A program made the position numbers and the translations under genes. From contig NZ_JAQQPZ010000013.1 in NCBI RefSeq assembly GCF_028750675.1, positions 464,716 through 528,715 of the forward strand: a stretch of DNA of 64,000 nucleotides, written 5' to 3'. Below, piece after piece: positions 20,751 through 29,518 of the stretch (positions are counted from its first letter, which is position 1; each line of letters begins with the position of its first letter). This stretch comes from Shewanella metallivivens. GTDB taxonomy: Bacteria; Pseudomonadota; Gammaproteobacteria; Enterobacterales; Shewanellaceae. The notes below the pieces were generated by a model. It ran no database searches. It had not been told where the DNA came from and was given only the letters and a program-made list of their open reading frames with translations.

Positions 20751-20796
20751 CTATTCGACTCACCATATGAGGCAAATAGCAATTTATTCGCCTCAC
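20751..20796. promoter_or_regulatory. Palindromic operator upstream of fic
   Basis: An imperfect palindrome (20751-20779; arms CTATTCGACTCA and TGAGGCAAATAG, 10 of 12 matching, spacer CCATA) is followed by an extra half-site TTATTCGCCTCAC at 20784-20796. It lies about 50 bases upstream of the fic start, where an autoregulator would bind. A second, perfect copy exists at 22018-22046. Confidence 0.6.
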
Positions 20797-20886
20797 AACA
20801 GTACCAGTCACCTCAATAACACGTTAAACAGCTATTTCGGTATCATCATTTACCGACTCAACAACCCCCGAAGCGATAGCAAGTTA

Positions 20887-20979
20887 ATGGCATCTAAGCT
20901 GACTGATTTATCTGTATCACCACATCTTGCTGGCTCTAAACAAACGTTGAAAAGTAAAAAACTCAGTTTGAAAAACTAA
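20887..20979 (+). CDS. Possible 30-residue peptide, paralogue at 22167
   Basis: Short frame MASKLTDLSVSPHLAGSK... with no strong ribosome site. It aligns with a second short frame at 22167-22277 (MISKQTELSTSAQA...), and both lie about 100-120 bases right of a copy of the fic operator. The shared pattern M-x-SK-x-T-[DE]-LS-x-S suggests a real, if decayed, coding ancestor. No family recognised. Confidence 0.3.
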   Translation: MASKLTDLSVSPHLAGSKQTLKSKKLSLKN

Positions 20980-21113
20980 ATTTTTACGGCAATGATTAAC
21001 GTGAAAATGACAAATCTTAAACTTTTATAGATAATAAAGTTTGAATAATGAACAAAACACGTCAATAATCAACGTATATTTAAACCTAATCAAACCAGAT
21101 GCGATAGTCGAAC

Positions 21114-21887
21114 ATGCTGAATACTAAAGCCAGAACACAACTACAGAATGCACTGCCTTTGGATATGGTAGCCACAAAACCATGGCTTGAAGCACAAGGG
21201 CTCAGCCTGCACTTTCTGGACAATGCTGTACGTAGCCGAACTTTAATTCCCCTCACTGCTGGGGTTTATGTAAGACTGGAGGCAAATCTCTCCTGGAAAG
21301 GTCTTGTTGCTTCTGTACAACGTATGTCAGATAGTCCTATTCATGTGGGCGGCTTAACAGCGTTAGAGCTTGAGGGGTTAGGGCATTATGTATCTATCGG
21401 CGATAAACCTAAAATACAGCTTTATGCTCATTCCGCATTACCTCGTTGGCTGGACAGAATCGATATTTCAGCAGAGTTTGAATGGCATGGCACAAAACGT
21501 ATATGGCCAGAAACACTGATGCACAATAGTCAATATCTACGACAAAACACGTGGAGAGAATCACTCCCTCCGCTTTTTTATTCTTGTCCAGAAAAAGCGA
21601 TTCTTGAGCTCTTAACCACAGTGCCCCAACACACTAGCTTTGAACACGCGGATCAAATTATGCAGGGGTTGAGCAACCTTTCACCACGTAAATTGGATGT
21701 CTTACTTAAAGCCTGCTGCAGCATCAAAATTAAACGGCTATTTCTTTGGCTGGCAAATAGACAACAACATGCCTGGTTTAAGTATCTGACACCTGAACAA
21801 TATGACCTAGGAACAGGCAAGCGACTTATCGCACAAAACGGCAAACTAGAGCCAACTTGGCAAATCACTATACCCAAGGAGATGTAA
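21114..21887 (+). CDS. AbiEi-family antitoxin (type IV toxin-antitoxin)
   Basis: A 257-residue AbiEi-type antitoxin. In the AbiE phage-exclusion systems this protein is a transcriptional repressor with an N-terminal winged helix and a C-terminal antitoxin domain. The N-terminal region (KPWLEAQGLSLHFLDNAVRS, then LIPLTAGVYVR) and the middle block (HVGGLTALELEGLGHYV, then SCPEKAILELL) fit the family. The partner toxin gene that should follow seven bases downstream is truncated. The antitoxin alone would not give defence. Confidence 0.8.
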   Translation: MLNTKARTQLQNALPLDMVATKPWLEAQGLSLHFLDNAVRSRTLIPLTAGVYVRLEANLSWKGLVASVQRMSDSPIHVGGLTALELEGLGHYVSIGDKPKIQLYAHSALPRWLDRIDISAEFEWHGTKRIWPETLMHNSQYLRQNTWRESLPPLFYSCPEKAILELLTTVPQHTSFEHADQIMQGLSNLSPRKLDVLLKACCSIKIKRLFLWLANRQQHAWFKYLTPEQYDLGTGKRLIAQNGKLEPTWQITIPKEM

Positions 21888-21893
21888 CCAAGA

Positions 21894-22007
21894 TGGATAG
21901 AAAAAGCCATTACTATCGACAGGTCCAACTGTTACTACAAGTTATTCCCTTTGTTGCCCAGCACGATTGTTTTGCTCTTAAAGGAGGGACGGCAATCAAT
22001 TTGTAAA
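21894..22007 (+). pseudogene. Truncated AbiEii nucleotidyltransferase toxin gene
   Basis: Starts ATG at 21894, seven bases after the antitoxin stop. It encodes MDRKSHYYRQVQLLLQ... to FALKGGTAINL and then stops. KGGTAINL is the beginning of the AbiEii nucleotidyltransferase active-site strand; the aspartate motif and about 230 further residues are missing. The break coincides with the start of the duplicated fic-operator sequence at about 22008. No remainder of the gene was found elsewhere in the window. Confidence 0.75.
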
Positions 22008-22277
22008 AATAGCAATTTATTCGCCTCACCGTATGAGGCGAATAACATGGTTAATTACCTCATAGCTCCTACTAGCAAGCTCGATAACACCTTGGCTGGC
22101 ATTTCGGTATAATCATTTACTGATTCAATAACCTTCAATTTTTATCACTCAATGCGACTGTAATTAATGATATCCAAGCAGACTGAACTATCGACATCAG
22201 CACAAGCCGATATGCCCAAACCCACTATGACGAGTAAGCAGGATAATAAAGTATTTATTATCGGTTTGCCGCGTTAG
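22008..22277 (+). repeat. Second, diverged copy of the fic upstream region (pair of 20774-20979)
   Basis: The first 23 bases (22008-22030) are identical to 20774-20796. They are followed by a perfect 12-bp-arm palindrome at 22018-22046 (TTATTCGCCTCA, spacer CCGTA, TGAGGCGAATAA). Further right the two copies share CATTTCGGTAT-like sequence and a short peptide frame (22167-22277). The two copies flank the abiE genes in direct orientation. Between 22278 and 22512 I see no gene, only AT-rich sequence that probably holds the promoter of the recombinase operon. Confidence 0.65.
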
Positions 22278-22512
22278 TAGTACCTACACTTGATGTACAT
22301 ATACGTTTAAATTTTACAATTCCTTACTCCATCTAACTTGTAGTAATGACCATATAAAAACTACATTTATTTAACTTATAAAGATTTCTATGCTATACAA
22401 TTGAGGTGAATTAAGTAACACAATGGAAAATTAGCTACTATATCTAATTCAGTTAAAATCAGTATGTCTTTGGCTAGTCTACTGATACACATGGTAAAAA
22501 AGAGATTATAAA

Positions 22513-23631
22513 ATGAATATTGTGTACTGTAATTTCACAACGTCAAAACGTTCAAAATTGGCAAGATTGAAGGGTGACATTCCACAGATGTTCAATAATG
22601 ACACTTCACCATGTGTCGAAGTAAATCAGTATCTGAGACAATTAGCTTTAAAAAATAAGCCCAAGAGCTTACAAACAAACGCTGAGCATCTTAAAGAATT
22701 TCTGCTTTGGGCTAATTCATCATTGAATAACATTGGTTCAATAACAGACGATACATTCGACTTTTACATTGATGCATTATGTGAATACACAAAAAATAAT
22801 GGAGAAAGACTTTCTTGGAATACAATTAACTCTAGAGTAGCTGGTGCTTACCGCTATCTTATTTGGTCATATGAAAAGGGGTTGTCCCCTTACCTTAATC
22901 CACAGGAAATACAAAGTTTAAAACTATCTTTGAGTCAGCGATATCAATCTAAAGGGCATCACTCTCAAGCTGTTTCAGAACCTATTAAGTTCATGCTATT
23001 AGAGGATGCTTTAAGATTTGTCTCTTCAGTCGGAAAGATCTCAGGAAAAAGAAATGCGCTAGTGAAAAAAAGAAATGTATTGTTGACATCATTTATGCTC
23101 CAGACAGGATTAAGAATATCTGAAGCCTGTAACTTTCCTCTTCGTGATCTACCAGAAGTGAATAGTCGAGGAAAATTTACGCCAGCTAGAGTTATTGGAA
23201 AAGGCGGAAAGGCAAGAGTGATATTAATACCTAATGATTTACTTTACCAAATTTGGGAGTATGTAGACATAGACAGAGAGAAAAAAATCGATGCTATTGC
23301 ACACATAGATCCGAAAGATTGCCTTACATTATTTATCACCATAGATGGACAACCATTGAGCATTAACTGGGTTCAAAAACTATTTAGAAAAACCAGTAAG
23401 CACATTGGAGTTAAAGCTCACCCGCATCTTCTAAGACACACTTTTGGGACATATCATTATTTACTTAACCACGACCTAACTGGTCTTAGTAAACTACTTG
23501 GCCATGCAAGTGAAGAAACAACTAGAACATACTACGTGCATATAGCCACCTTAATAGCTTATTCTGGCTCATATAATGCTTTTCAACGTCAAATTGATAT
23601 AGTGACAGAGGATTCTATTAGTGACAATTAA
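22513..23631 (+). CDS. ginA: Tyrosine recombinase, first of three (GinA-like)
   Basis: A 372-residue phage-type integrase. The active-site set is complete: Arg201 (TGLRISEAC), H305-LL-R308 (HPHLLRHTFG), His331 (LLGHASEETT) and Tyr340 or Tyr341 (RTYYVH). The N-terminal 150 residues form the usual SAM-like arm/core-binding region. It is the first gene of a tight four-gene operon; its end overlaps the next gene by 11 bases. Size and order match ginA of GInt islands and tnpA of Tn554. I use the gin name on the basis of the operon layout, not on a database match. Confidence 0.82.
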   Translation: MNIVYCNFTTSKRSKLARLKGDIPQMFNNDTSPCVEVNQYLRQLALKNKPKSLQTNAEHLKEFLLWANSSLNNIGSITDDTFDFYIDALCEYTKNNGERLSWNTINSRVAGAYRYLIWSYEKGLSPYLNPQEIQSLKLSLSQRYQSKGHHSQAVSEPIKFMLLEDALRFVSSVGKISGKRNALVKKRNVLLTSFMLQTGLRISEACNFPLRDLPEVNSRGKFTPARVIGKGGKARVILIPNDLLYQIWEYVDIDREKKIDAIAHIDPKDCLTLFITIDGQPLSINWVQKLFRKTSKHIGVKAHPHLLRHTFGTYHYLLNHDLTGLSKLLGHASEETTRTYYVHIATLIAYSGSYNAFQRQIDIVTEDSISDN

Positions 23632-25651
23632 GTACGTACAAATTACTAAAATCACTGCTGATGAAGCTCGAGCATATCGTGATTTAAAATTTACCATAAA
23701 GTGCAAAAACACTGGTCACCCACATACCTATAATCTTAACAATAAGTGCGAATTGGGCTCTAAAAAAATTATCAGCCTTTTTTCATGGGCTATGTACAAA
23801 AATAGACACTCTCAAGGGCATTTCACACGCATATCTGTTATAGAGAAATTTCAAAAGTTCCTCCAATTTGCCTCCTTGCATGATATTACATCTCCTTCGG
23901 ATCTCGATGGCACGGTCCTCATAAATTTTTGCCTTTGGCTAAAGAACGAATCCGGCCTAAAATACTCTACAGCAGGAAGTCTGTTTCGTTCTATAAGCAG
24001 TATTTTTAAACAATGGCAAAAGCATAAATCGATTTCTCCAACATTTATAATTCCGGAAAATATGTTCCCCAAAAGTAGTGGGTTATCTTCAAGTAATGAA
24101 GGATACGATATGGAAGAAATAAGGGAAATATCAACAGCTGTACAACAATCACTAGTTATCACATCGAAGCGTCTTGAATCAACATATAAACCACAATGGC
24201 TAGGAAAGGAACCTCCTATTACTGATGTTGCACCCGTTATCACAAATAAAAAAAAGCGTTCCGTATGGGCAAGCAAAGATTATTGTATTTGGTTTTGGGT
24301 AAATGAACTGCACTGTGAAAAATTAAATATCGAAAGTCTCTATAAAATACCTAGAGGTCAATCTTTTTTGAAAGGGATATCTAATGGAACAACTTATTAC
24401 GCCAAAGCACTAAAAAAATTCTATAAAAGTGTCAGTGATACTGACTATTACATAAATAATTTTGCAGGAAAACCGTCTCCAATTAAGTATAATTCACCTT
24501 GGCAAAAGACTGATTACCTGGTTTGGTACTGGGAAAATATTATGCAATGTCAGGTTTTAAGTGATGCCGATACCCTTAAAAAGTACCCATTGTTTTATCA
24601 TGGTTTCAGACACCGACAACCAGGTTGGTTAACCGCATTCTATAATGAGAACAACCTTAAGCTTTGGGTCTCTGCATCAGATTTAGTCCCTTATTACCTA
24701 ATGTTACTTATTCGAACTGGATTAAATCCAAGCACTATCTCTAGACTTACATTAGACTGCCTTGAAGTAGACCCTCTGGATTCTAATAGAATGTTTATTC
24801 GGTGGGAGAAGTACCGTTCCAACAAAAAGGATAAAACAATCCCATTAATAAAAGGAAGTGATAGTTGGCCGATTAGAATAATTCAACGAGTAATAAAAAT
24901 CACTGAATCGTATAGACCTAAAGGACAACAAGCGTTATGGATTAGTAATGCTAGCTCTGATCAAGTTCCCAGAGTAATAACAGTAAAAAGATTTCAGCAA
25001 GCTATTTACGATTTTGGAGTGCAGCTTAACCTAAAACGCCCCAGTGATAGCAAGCCCATTACGTTACAAGCAAGTTTATTTCGACCTACAATGGCTTGGC
25101 AAGAATACCTTCGTACAGAGGATTTAACATACTTACAAGCACTCTTAGCGCATACTAGGTTAAAAACTACATCAGATTACTTGAGAAAGCTTAACGACCC
25201 CATATTTAAGGCTCGAAGAGGACTCCATCTAGAAGCTATGTTACTTGGATTGGAAGGCGATAATGATGACCCATTCTCTCGATTACCAGCTGAAATAGAT
25301 AAACCTCAAGAGAATCTATTAAATCATTGTAAAGATCCTTTAAACTCGCCTCAAAAGAATCAATCTGTAGGAGTATATTGTAGCTCAGCGACAGAGACTT
25401 GTCTTGGTTGTCAAAATCTTGTTATTACACAGCTTGATATAAAAAAATATTTCAGTTATTTAAACTATCACCAAACCCTTTTAGCATTAGGTGAAATTAA
25501 ACAAGATGAATTTAATTTAGCTACTCAGGAGAAACAGTATATGTGGGATACATATATACTCCCTAAATATGATAAATCTATTGTTGAAATGATTCGCAAC
25601 GATGCAATCCACAACCCTGTTCCTGAATGGTCGATTAAAAATATAGGTTAA
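23621..25651 (+). CDS. ginB: Large tyrosine-recombinase-like protein, second of three (GinB-like)
   Basis: A 676-residue protein starting at GTG 23621 inside the end of ginA. A recombinase core lies at about residues 360-530. The first catalytic arginine position reads TGLNPSTISRL, where the usual Arg is Asn. The second box (LFRPTMAW...LLAHTRLKTTSDYL) keeps an Arg, a His and a Tyr. The C-terminus has a Cys cluster (YCSSATETCLGCQNL) that may bind a metal. It may be a structural partner rather than a full catalyst. Length and position resemble TnpB of Tn554 and GinB of GInt islands. Confidence 0.75.
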   Translation: MTIKYVQITKITADEARAYRDLKFTIKCKNTGHPHTYNLNNKCELGSKKIISLFSWAMYKNRHSQGHFTRISVIEKFQKFLQFASLHDITSPSDLDGTVLINFCLWLKNESGLKYSTAGSLFRSISSIFKQWQKHKSISPTFIIPENMFPKSSGLSSSNEGYDMEEIREISTAVQQSLVITSKRLESTYKPQWLGKEPPITDVAPVITNKKKRSVWASKDYCIWFWVNELHCEKLNIESLYKIPRGQSFLKGISNGTTYYAKALKKFYKSVSDTDYYINNFAGKPSPIKYNSPWQKTDYLVWYWENIMQCQVLSDADTLKKYPLFYHGFRHRQPGWLTAFYNENNLKLWVSASDLVPYYLMLLIRTGLNPSTISRLTLDCLEVDPLDSNRMFIRWEKYRSNKKDKTIPLIKGSDSWPIRIIQRVIKITESYRPKGQQALWISNASSDQVPRVITVKRFQQAIYDFGVQLNLKRPSDSKPITLQASLFRPTMAWQEYLRTEDLTYLQALLAHTRLKTTSDYLRKLNDPIFKARRGLHLEAMLLGLEGDNDDPFSRLPAEIDKPQENLLNHCKDPLNSPQKNQSVGVYCSSATETCLGCQNLVITQLDIKKYFSYLNYHQTLLALGEIKQDEFNLATQEKQYMWDTYILPKYDKSIVEMIRNDAIHNPVPEWSIKNIG

Positions 25652-25655
25652 GCCC

Positions 25656-27458
25656 ATGATAAACATATCGAATCAAGAGAGAAATGCAGCACCAGAGATA
25701 AAAAATAAGCAGATTTCAAAACACTCTAAATATTCTGATAATAAGTGGGACTTTAGTTACGAGAACCCAAAATTAAAAAAATGTGATGTGACATTTAATT
25801 TTGAAAAGTTAGTATTTAACGATGGAACAAACGTATGTAGTCAACATAATGAACAATATCTTGCTGTTGCAAAGGATTTTATAGAGCAATTAATCTTTAA
25901 CCCCCTCCCCTCCAACCCCAAAACATCAACATTGACAAAATTACTCACTCATGGGTTAAAACGTATACTTTCATATATGTATGATAATAAAATTTTAAAA
26001 TTATCAGATATTACTGAATTTGATGCCTCATGTATTCAAAGTGAAATTCTGAATGAAACTCATAAAAATGGCCTTGAAATAACAAACAGAACTTTATTGA
26101 GTCGAGTTCGTGGGTTTGGCCATTTACAAAAGCAATCTCACAAGATGAGAGACGGTTTGACGGTTCACTTGCTAGAAGGTATGTCTGAATCTGAATGGGC
26201 TAGAATTAATGCAAATAAGGTAATTGGTCGACAAGAAAGAACTACATCTGAAATGCCTGATTCTGTAGCCAAAAAACTCTATCATGCTGCTATCAGAGAT
26301 ATTGAAACTTACAAAATATTACATGAAGTGAACCTAGCAAGAGAAAAATTTATATCTATTAGAAAATACAAAAAGAAATACAGAGATGACGGTACCGCAT
26401 ACTACGAACCCATTGTTAAAAAAACATTTCCATATTCCGATTTCGGGTTTACAAACCATCATGAAATAAATTCTTTTCAAAACAGATTGATGTCAGCTGG
26501 TTACATTCTCATTGCATTGTTTACCGGCATGAGAATCCATGAGATTTTGCGTATCAGGAATGAACACAATTTCAAATCTGAAACTTTGAACCACAATGGA
26601 TACGAACAGGTTATTAGTTTTGTTATTTCACAAACAACGAAACTAGAAGCAGAACCGACAAAGTATAAATGGCAAACATTGCCTTTTATTAAACAAATAA
26701 TGGATAAATTAAAACTAGGCTTGAGTAACCGTTACACCTCAAATAAGGACTATTTATTTGTTCAAAAGGCTAATCGAAGTCCATATCAAGTATCGAATAT
26801 GAGTATGAATACTATGTTACGTCAATACCTCAATCACAATAACATTACATATAATAATGAGGTCTGGTACATAGCAAGCCACCAGTTTAGGAAAAAATTC
26901 GCTAGAATTATGACTCGACAAGGCTTGGGAATCAAAGCCATCCAAGATCAACTCAAACACTATGACCCCGAAATGACTAAAATATACGGTGACCCAAACA
27001 TTTATATTGAGTTACAACAAGAAAAATTTATACTTTCTGAAGAACTATATGCAGAACTTTATTCGAATCAAATACCTATAATTGGTGGCGGTGCCGATGA
27101 GGTAAAGCAACTTAGAAAAGAGTTTAAAGGGATGACTAAGGCTGAACGTGAAATTTTTCTGCAAAGTCTTCCTAATAAAGCTCTTATTGAGCAAACGGAT
27201 GATGGTCTATGTATGTATAGACCACAAAAGGCTCTTTGTGGTGGTGATAAAACGGCTTGCAGGCCCGCTGATTGTAATAATTCAGTAATATCAGCGGATG
27301 GTATGCGCAGAACCCTATTGTGGCGTAAACGTGAAAATGAGAGATTGTTAACATTTTTTAAATCAAGTTTGCCTAAGACATCCTATTTAAACTCTAGGAA
27401 CATTGAAATTAACAAGCTGATTGAACAGCTAGATAAAGCTGAGGTCATTAATGTCTAA
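25656..27458 (+). CDS. ginC: Large tyrosine recombinase, third of three (GinC-like)
   Basis: A 600-residue protein, four bases after ginB. Active-site residues are visible: Arg293 (FTGMRIHEIL), the His-Gln-Phe-Arg box (ASHQFRKKFARI), a His in LKHYDPEMT and Tyr in TKIYGDP. A Cys-rich stretch lies near residue 520-550 (LCGGDKTACRPADCNN). All three gin recombinases have been reported necessary for GInt excision and integration. The N-terminal 170 residues are unlike known domains I can name. Confidence 0.78.
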   Translation: MINISNQERNAAPEIKNKQISKHSKYSDNKWDFSYENPKLKKCDVTFNFEKLVFNDGTNVCSQHNEQYLAVAKDFIEQLIFNPLPSNPKTSTLTKLLTHGLKRILSYMYDNKILKLSDITEFDASCIQSEILNETHKNGLEITNRTLLSRVRGFGHLQKQSHKMRDGLTVHLLEGMSESEWARINANKVIGRQERTTSEMPDSVAKKLYHAAIRDIETYKILHEVNLAREKFISIRKYKKKYRDDGTAYYEPIVKKTFPYSDFGFTNHHEINSFQNRLMSAGYILIALFTGMRIHEILRIRNEHNFKSETLNHNGYEQVISFVISQTTKLEAEPTKYKWQTLPFIKQIMDKLKLGLSNRYTSNKDYLFVQKANRSPYQVSNMSMNTMLRQYLNHNNITYNNEVWYIASHQFRKKFARIMTRQGLGIKAIQDQLKHYDPEMTKIYGDPNIYIELQQEKFILSEELYAELYSNQIPIIGGGADEVKQLRKEFKGMTKAEREIFLQSLPNKALIEQTDDGLCMYRPQKALCGGDKTACRPADCNNSVISADGMRRTLLWRKRENERLLTFFKSSLPKTSYLNSRNIEINKLIEQLDKAEVINV

Positions 27459-27906
27459 ATCTTTGTCACGTGGTAATCACAACGGCCTACTTAAGAACAG
27501 AGAAGAAACAAAACATAATAATACTAAAGCTTTATGGCAACAGGTAGAGCTACTGCATAAAGCTAAGCCTGAGGTTACATGGACGTATAAGGAAATATGG
27601 AGTGGTGCCGGTCTAAAAAGTAATATGGCGCTAAATAGCCCTTGGAATGCGCACATTCGAGAAGCCATTGAGACACATAATAAACTGATTAAAGAGGGGT
27701 ATAGCCATAATAAATTTCTCGAAACGAATAAGCACAGATCTTTAAGAGATGACAATAGGTACTTACGAAATCAACTAAAGGATATGACAAGGCAGCGTGA
27801 CAAAGCTTTACAAAGTATTGCTTTCTATCAAGCAGAAAGGGATGACCTCGAGCAAGAGGTTAAAATATTAAAGTTAAAAGTTGATAGATTAATGATGAGC
27901 AGATAA
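27451..27906 (+). CDS. ginD: Small coiled-coil protein closing the recombinase operon (GinD-like)
   Basis: A 151-residue basic protein overlapping ginC by eight bases. The N-terminal half (VTWTYKEIWSGAGLKSNMAL) looks helical and may bind DNA. The C-terminal half, from about residue 95, is a long heptad coiled coil (LRNQLKDMTRQRDKALQSI, then ERDDLEQEVKILKLKVDRL). GInt operons end in a small protein of this sort that is essential for movement, and Tn554 has a similar-sized TnpC. Assignment rests on size, position and shape. Confidence 0.7.
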   Translation: MSKSLSRGNHNGLLKNREETKHNNTKALWQQVELLHKAKPEVTWTYKEIWSGAGLKSNMALNSPWNAHIREAIETHNKLIKEGYSHNKFLETNKHRSLRDDNRYLRNQLKDMTRQRDKALQSIAFYQAERDDLEQEVKILKLKVDRLMMSR

Positions 27907-27925
27907 TCATGCTTCACACAATTTT

Positions 27926-28606
27926 TTGAAATCGTTCTTTCGGCTTGAATCAAGAAGTAAACTTATAAAAACTAGCAGGCAAGAAGCAGTTTTGACCGCA
28001 AATTGGATGCCAAACGCCGTTAGAAAGCTCCTTGAAAGTGGCTTATCATTAAGTCAATTCGCAAAGCGAGAATATCAACTTATCGACTTTGTATTCTTGG
28101 CAAAATAAGTATTTAAAAGCAGGTGCGGGTTTGGCAGGTAGTAATCGTTCTGATGATTGGTCACCAGAGCAAACGTTTTCAGTTGTTTTAGAAACGGCAG
28201 CATTGAGCGAAATTGAATTAAGTCAGTATTGCCGTGAAAAAGGGCTTTACCCTGAACAAGTTAAAGAGTGGAAGCAAAGCTGTATTGCGGTTGATCAAAC
28301 GCAAGCTCAGGTGCGTAAGCAATTAGCCCAAGAGCGAAAGGCCGATCATAAGCGGATTAAAGAGCTAGAAAGAGAACTAAAGCGTAAAGATGCAGCGCTT
28401 GCTGAAACCGCAGCATCATTGGTACTGAAAAAAAAGTTAAATGCCTACTGGGGGGAAGACGAGGACAGTTAACCTCACTCACAGATAGGCAGCATTACGC
28501 ATCCTTGATTGATGAAGCTGTTACCTCAGGCGCAAGAAAAGAGAGGGCCTGTGAAGAAATTGGCTTATCCATACGAACGTTACAGCGGTTCCAAAATGAG
28601 CAGTAA
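27926..28606 (+). pseudogene. Decayed IS3-type insertion sequence (orfA with frameshift, start of orfB)
   Basis: The first part (27926-28108) encodes a helix-turn-helix segment ending in SGLSLSQFAKRE. One frameshift near 28070 moves the frame to 28089-28472, which encodes LSTLYSWQNKYLKAG, then NRSDDWSPEQTFSVVLETAAL and a coiled coil ending WGEDED, a typical IS3-family OrfA. From 28469 the orfB beginning is readable (LTDRQHYASLIDEAVTSGARK) up to TLQRFQNEQ and a stop at 28606. The DDE domain is gone. It lies right after the recombinase operon. Confidence 0.75.
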
Positions 28607-28634
28607 GTCATCTTTACAGGCACCTATTTTTTAT

Positions 28635-28736
28635 GGCCTACAACTTCCCCTTTAGAATCAATGATACAGACGAAATTAAACGTGCATGTAAATCAATACC
28701 ACAGTAGTATGGATGTGAGTTATTATAAAATTTCAT
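28635..28736 (-). pseudogene. N-terminal remnant of an IS110-family transposase
   Basis: On the minus strand from ATG 28736 (Shine-Dalgarno CAGGAG upstream) the frame reads MKFYNNSHPYYCGIDLHARL, the opening of IS110-family transposases with the first catalytic Asp in GIDLHA. A frameshift then separates IIDSKGEVV from the start. The rest is missing, cut near the decayed IS3 piece. Confidence 0.65.
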
Positions 28737-28807
28737 TGAGCTTTCTCCTGTTGTTTAGTCACCTTAAGCATACTACTGATGCGGCTTGCTAGGGAGAGGG
28801 CTCATAA

Positions 28808-28877
28808 GTATCAAGTTGCTGCACTCGGAAAATTACTCGCATGCGCTCCTACTTTTCCGGTGAGCAAAGCGTTATAC
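28808..28877 (+). repeat. attC-like imperfect palindrome (site A)
   Basis: Seventy bases running from GTATCAAGTTGCT to AGCAAAGCGTTATAC. Outer and inner arms pair imperfectly (TTGCT...CGGAAAA with TTTTCCG...AGCAA), and the right end resembles the integron core site GTTRRRY. A gene on the plus strand begins 25 bases later. A related site lies at 30470. Cassette nature is inferred, and no integron integrase was seen in the window. Confidence 0.4.
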
Positions 28878-28902
28878 ACCTAATTCGTAACTGAGAGTCT
28901 GA

Positions 28903-29406
28903 ATGTATCAAATTGATTTAATGACAATACCTGTTTATAGAATTAAACGTGAAATATATTACGAACAGAGAAGTATATTTACTGAAAATAGGATCTTTGG
29001 TGGTTCGGATGCTGAATTTAAAAGGAAGTATTGTGAAGATAATCCAGATTATTTAAGTAATTATAAAAATGCAATACATGAAAATTATGGTGGAGCTTGG
29101 GAATATAATGAGATAATAGGTTTTATTAAACTACATATTTTAGGTTCACAAATTAGAGGCGAATATTGGCAAGATGATAAAAAACGGTTTGTTAAATCGA
29201 GAACTAAGCAGTTCAAATATGTAACTCATAAATTAGCTCCTGAGAATTCGTTTTACAAAGAGGCAACAAACGCAGAAATCTACCAAACGATTTGCTCATA
29301 CGTCGATGATTGTCGTAATGAGTTAAAAGGTCGTCATATTGACGATTCAAACCTCAAAAACATAGGTAAATACGTAGATTGGAAGTCATTAATCAAAGGT
29401 TTATAA
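28903..29406 (+). CDS. Hypothetical protein, 167 residues
   Basis: An acidic/basic mixed soluble protein (MYQIDLMTIPVYRIKREIYY), rich in Tyr and Lys, without signal peptide or membrane segment. No family recognised. Base composition is AT-rich compared with the core genes. It sits between an attC-like palindrome and sequence starting TTATAACAA at its stop, so it may be a former integron cassette. Several near-invariant aromatic residues (GGAWEYNEIIGFIKLHILG) suggest a real fold. Confidence 0.6.
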   Translation: MYQIDLMTIPVYRIKREIYYEQRSIFTENRIFGGSDAEFKRKYCEDNPDYLSNYKNAIHENYGGAWEYNEIIGFIKLHILGSQIRGEYWQDDKKRFVKSRTKQFKYVTHKLAPENSFYKEATNAEIYQTICSYVDDCRNELKGRHIDDSNLKNIGKYVDWKSLIKGL

Positions 29407-29518
29407 CAATTTGATTAATTAGACTAAAAACCGCAGTCTATTTTCGCTACGCTCAAGTTTAGCCCACAATTTTCGCCAATTTTTAAGGCACTATACCTAT
29501 TGAAAGGATTTGCGATAG

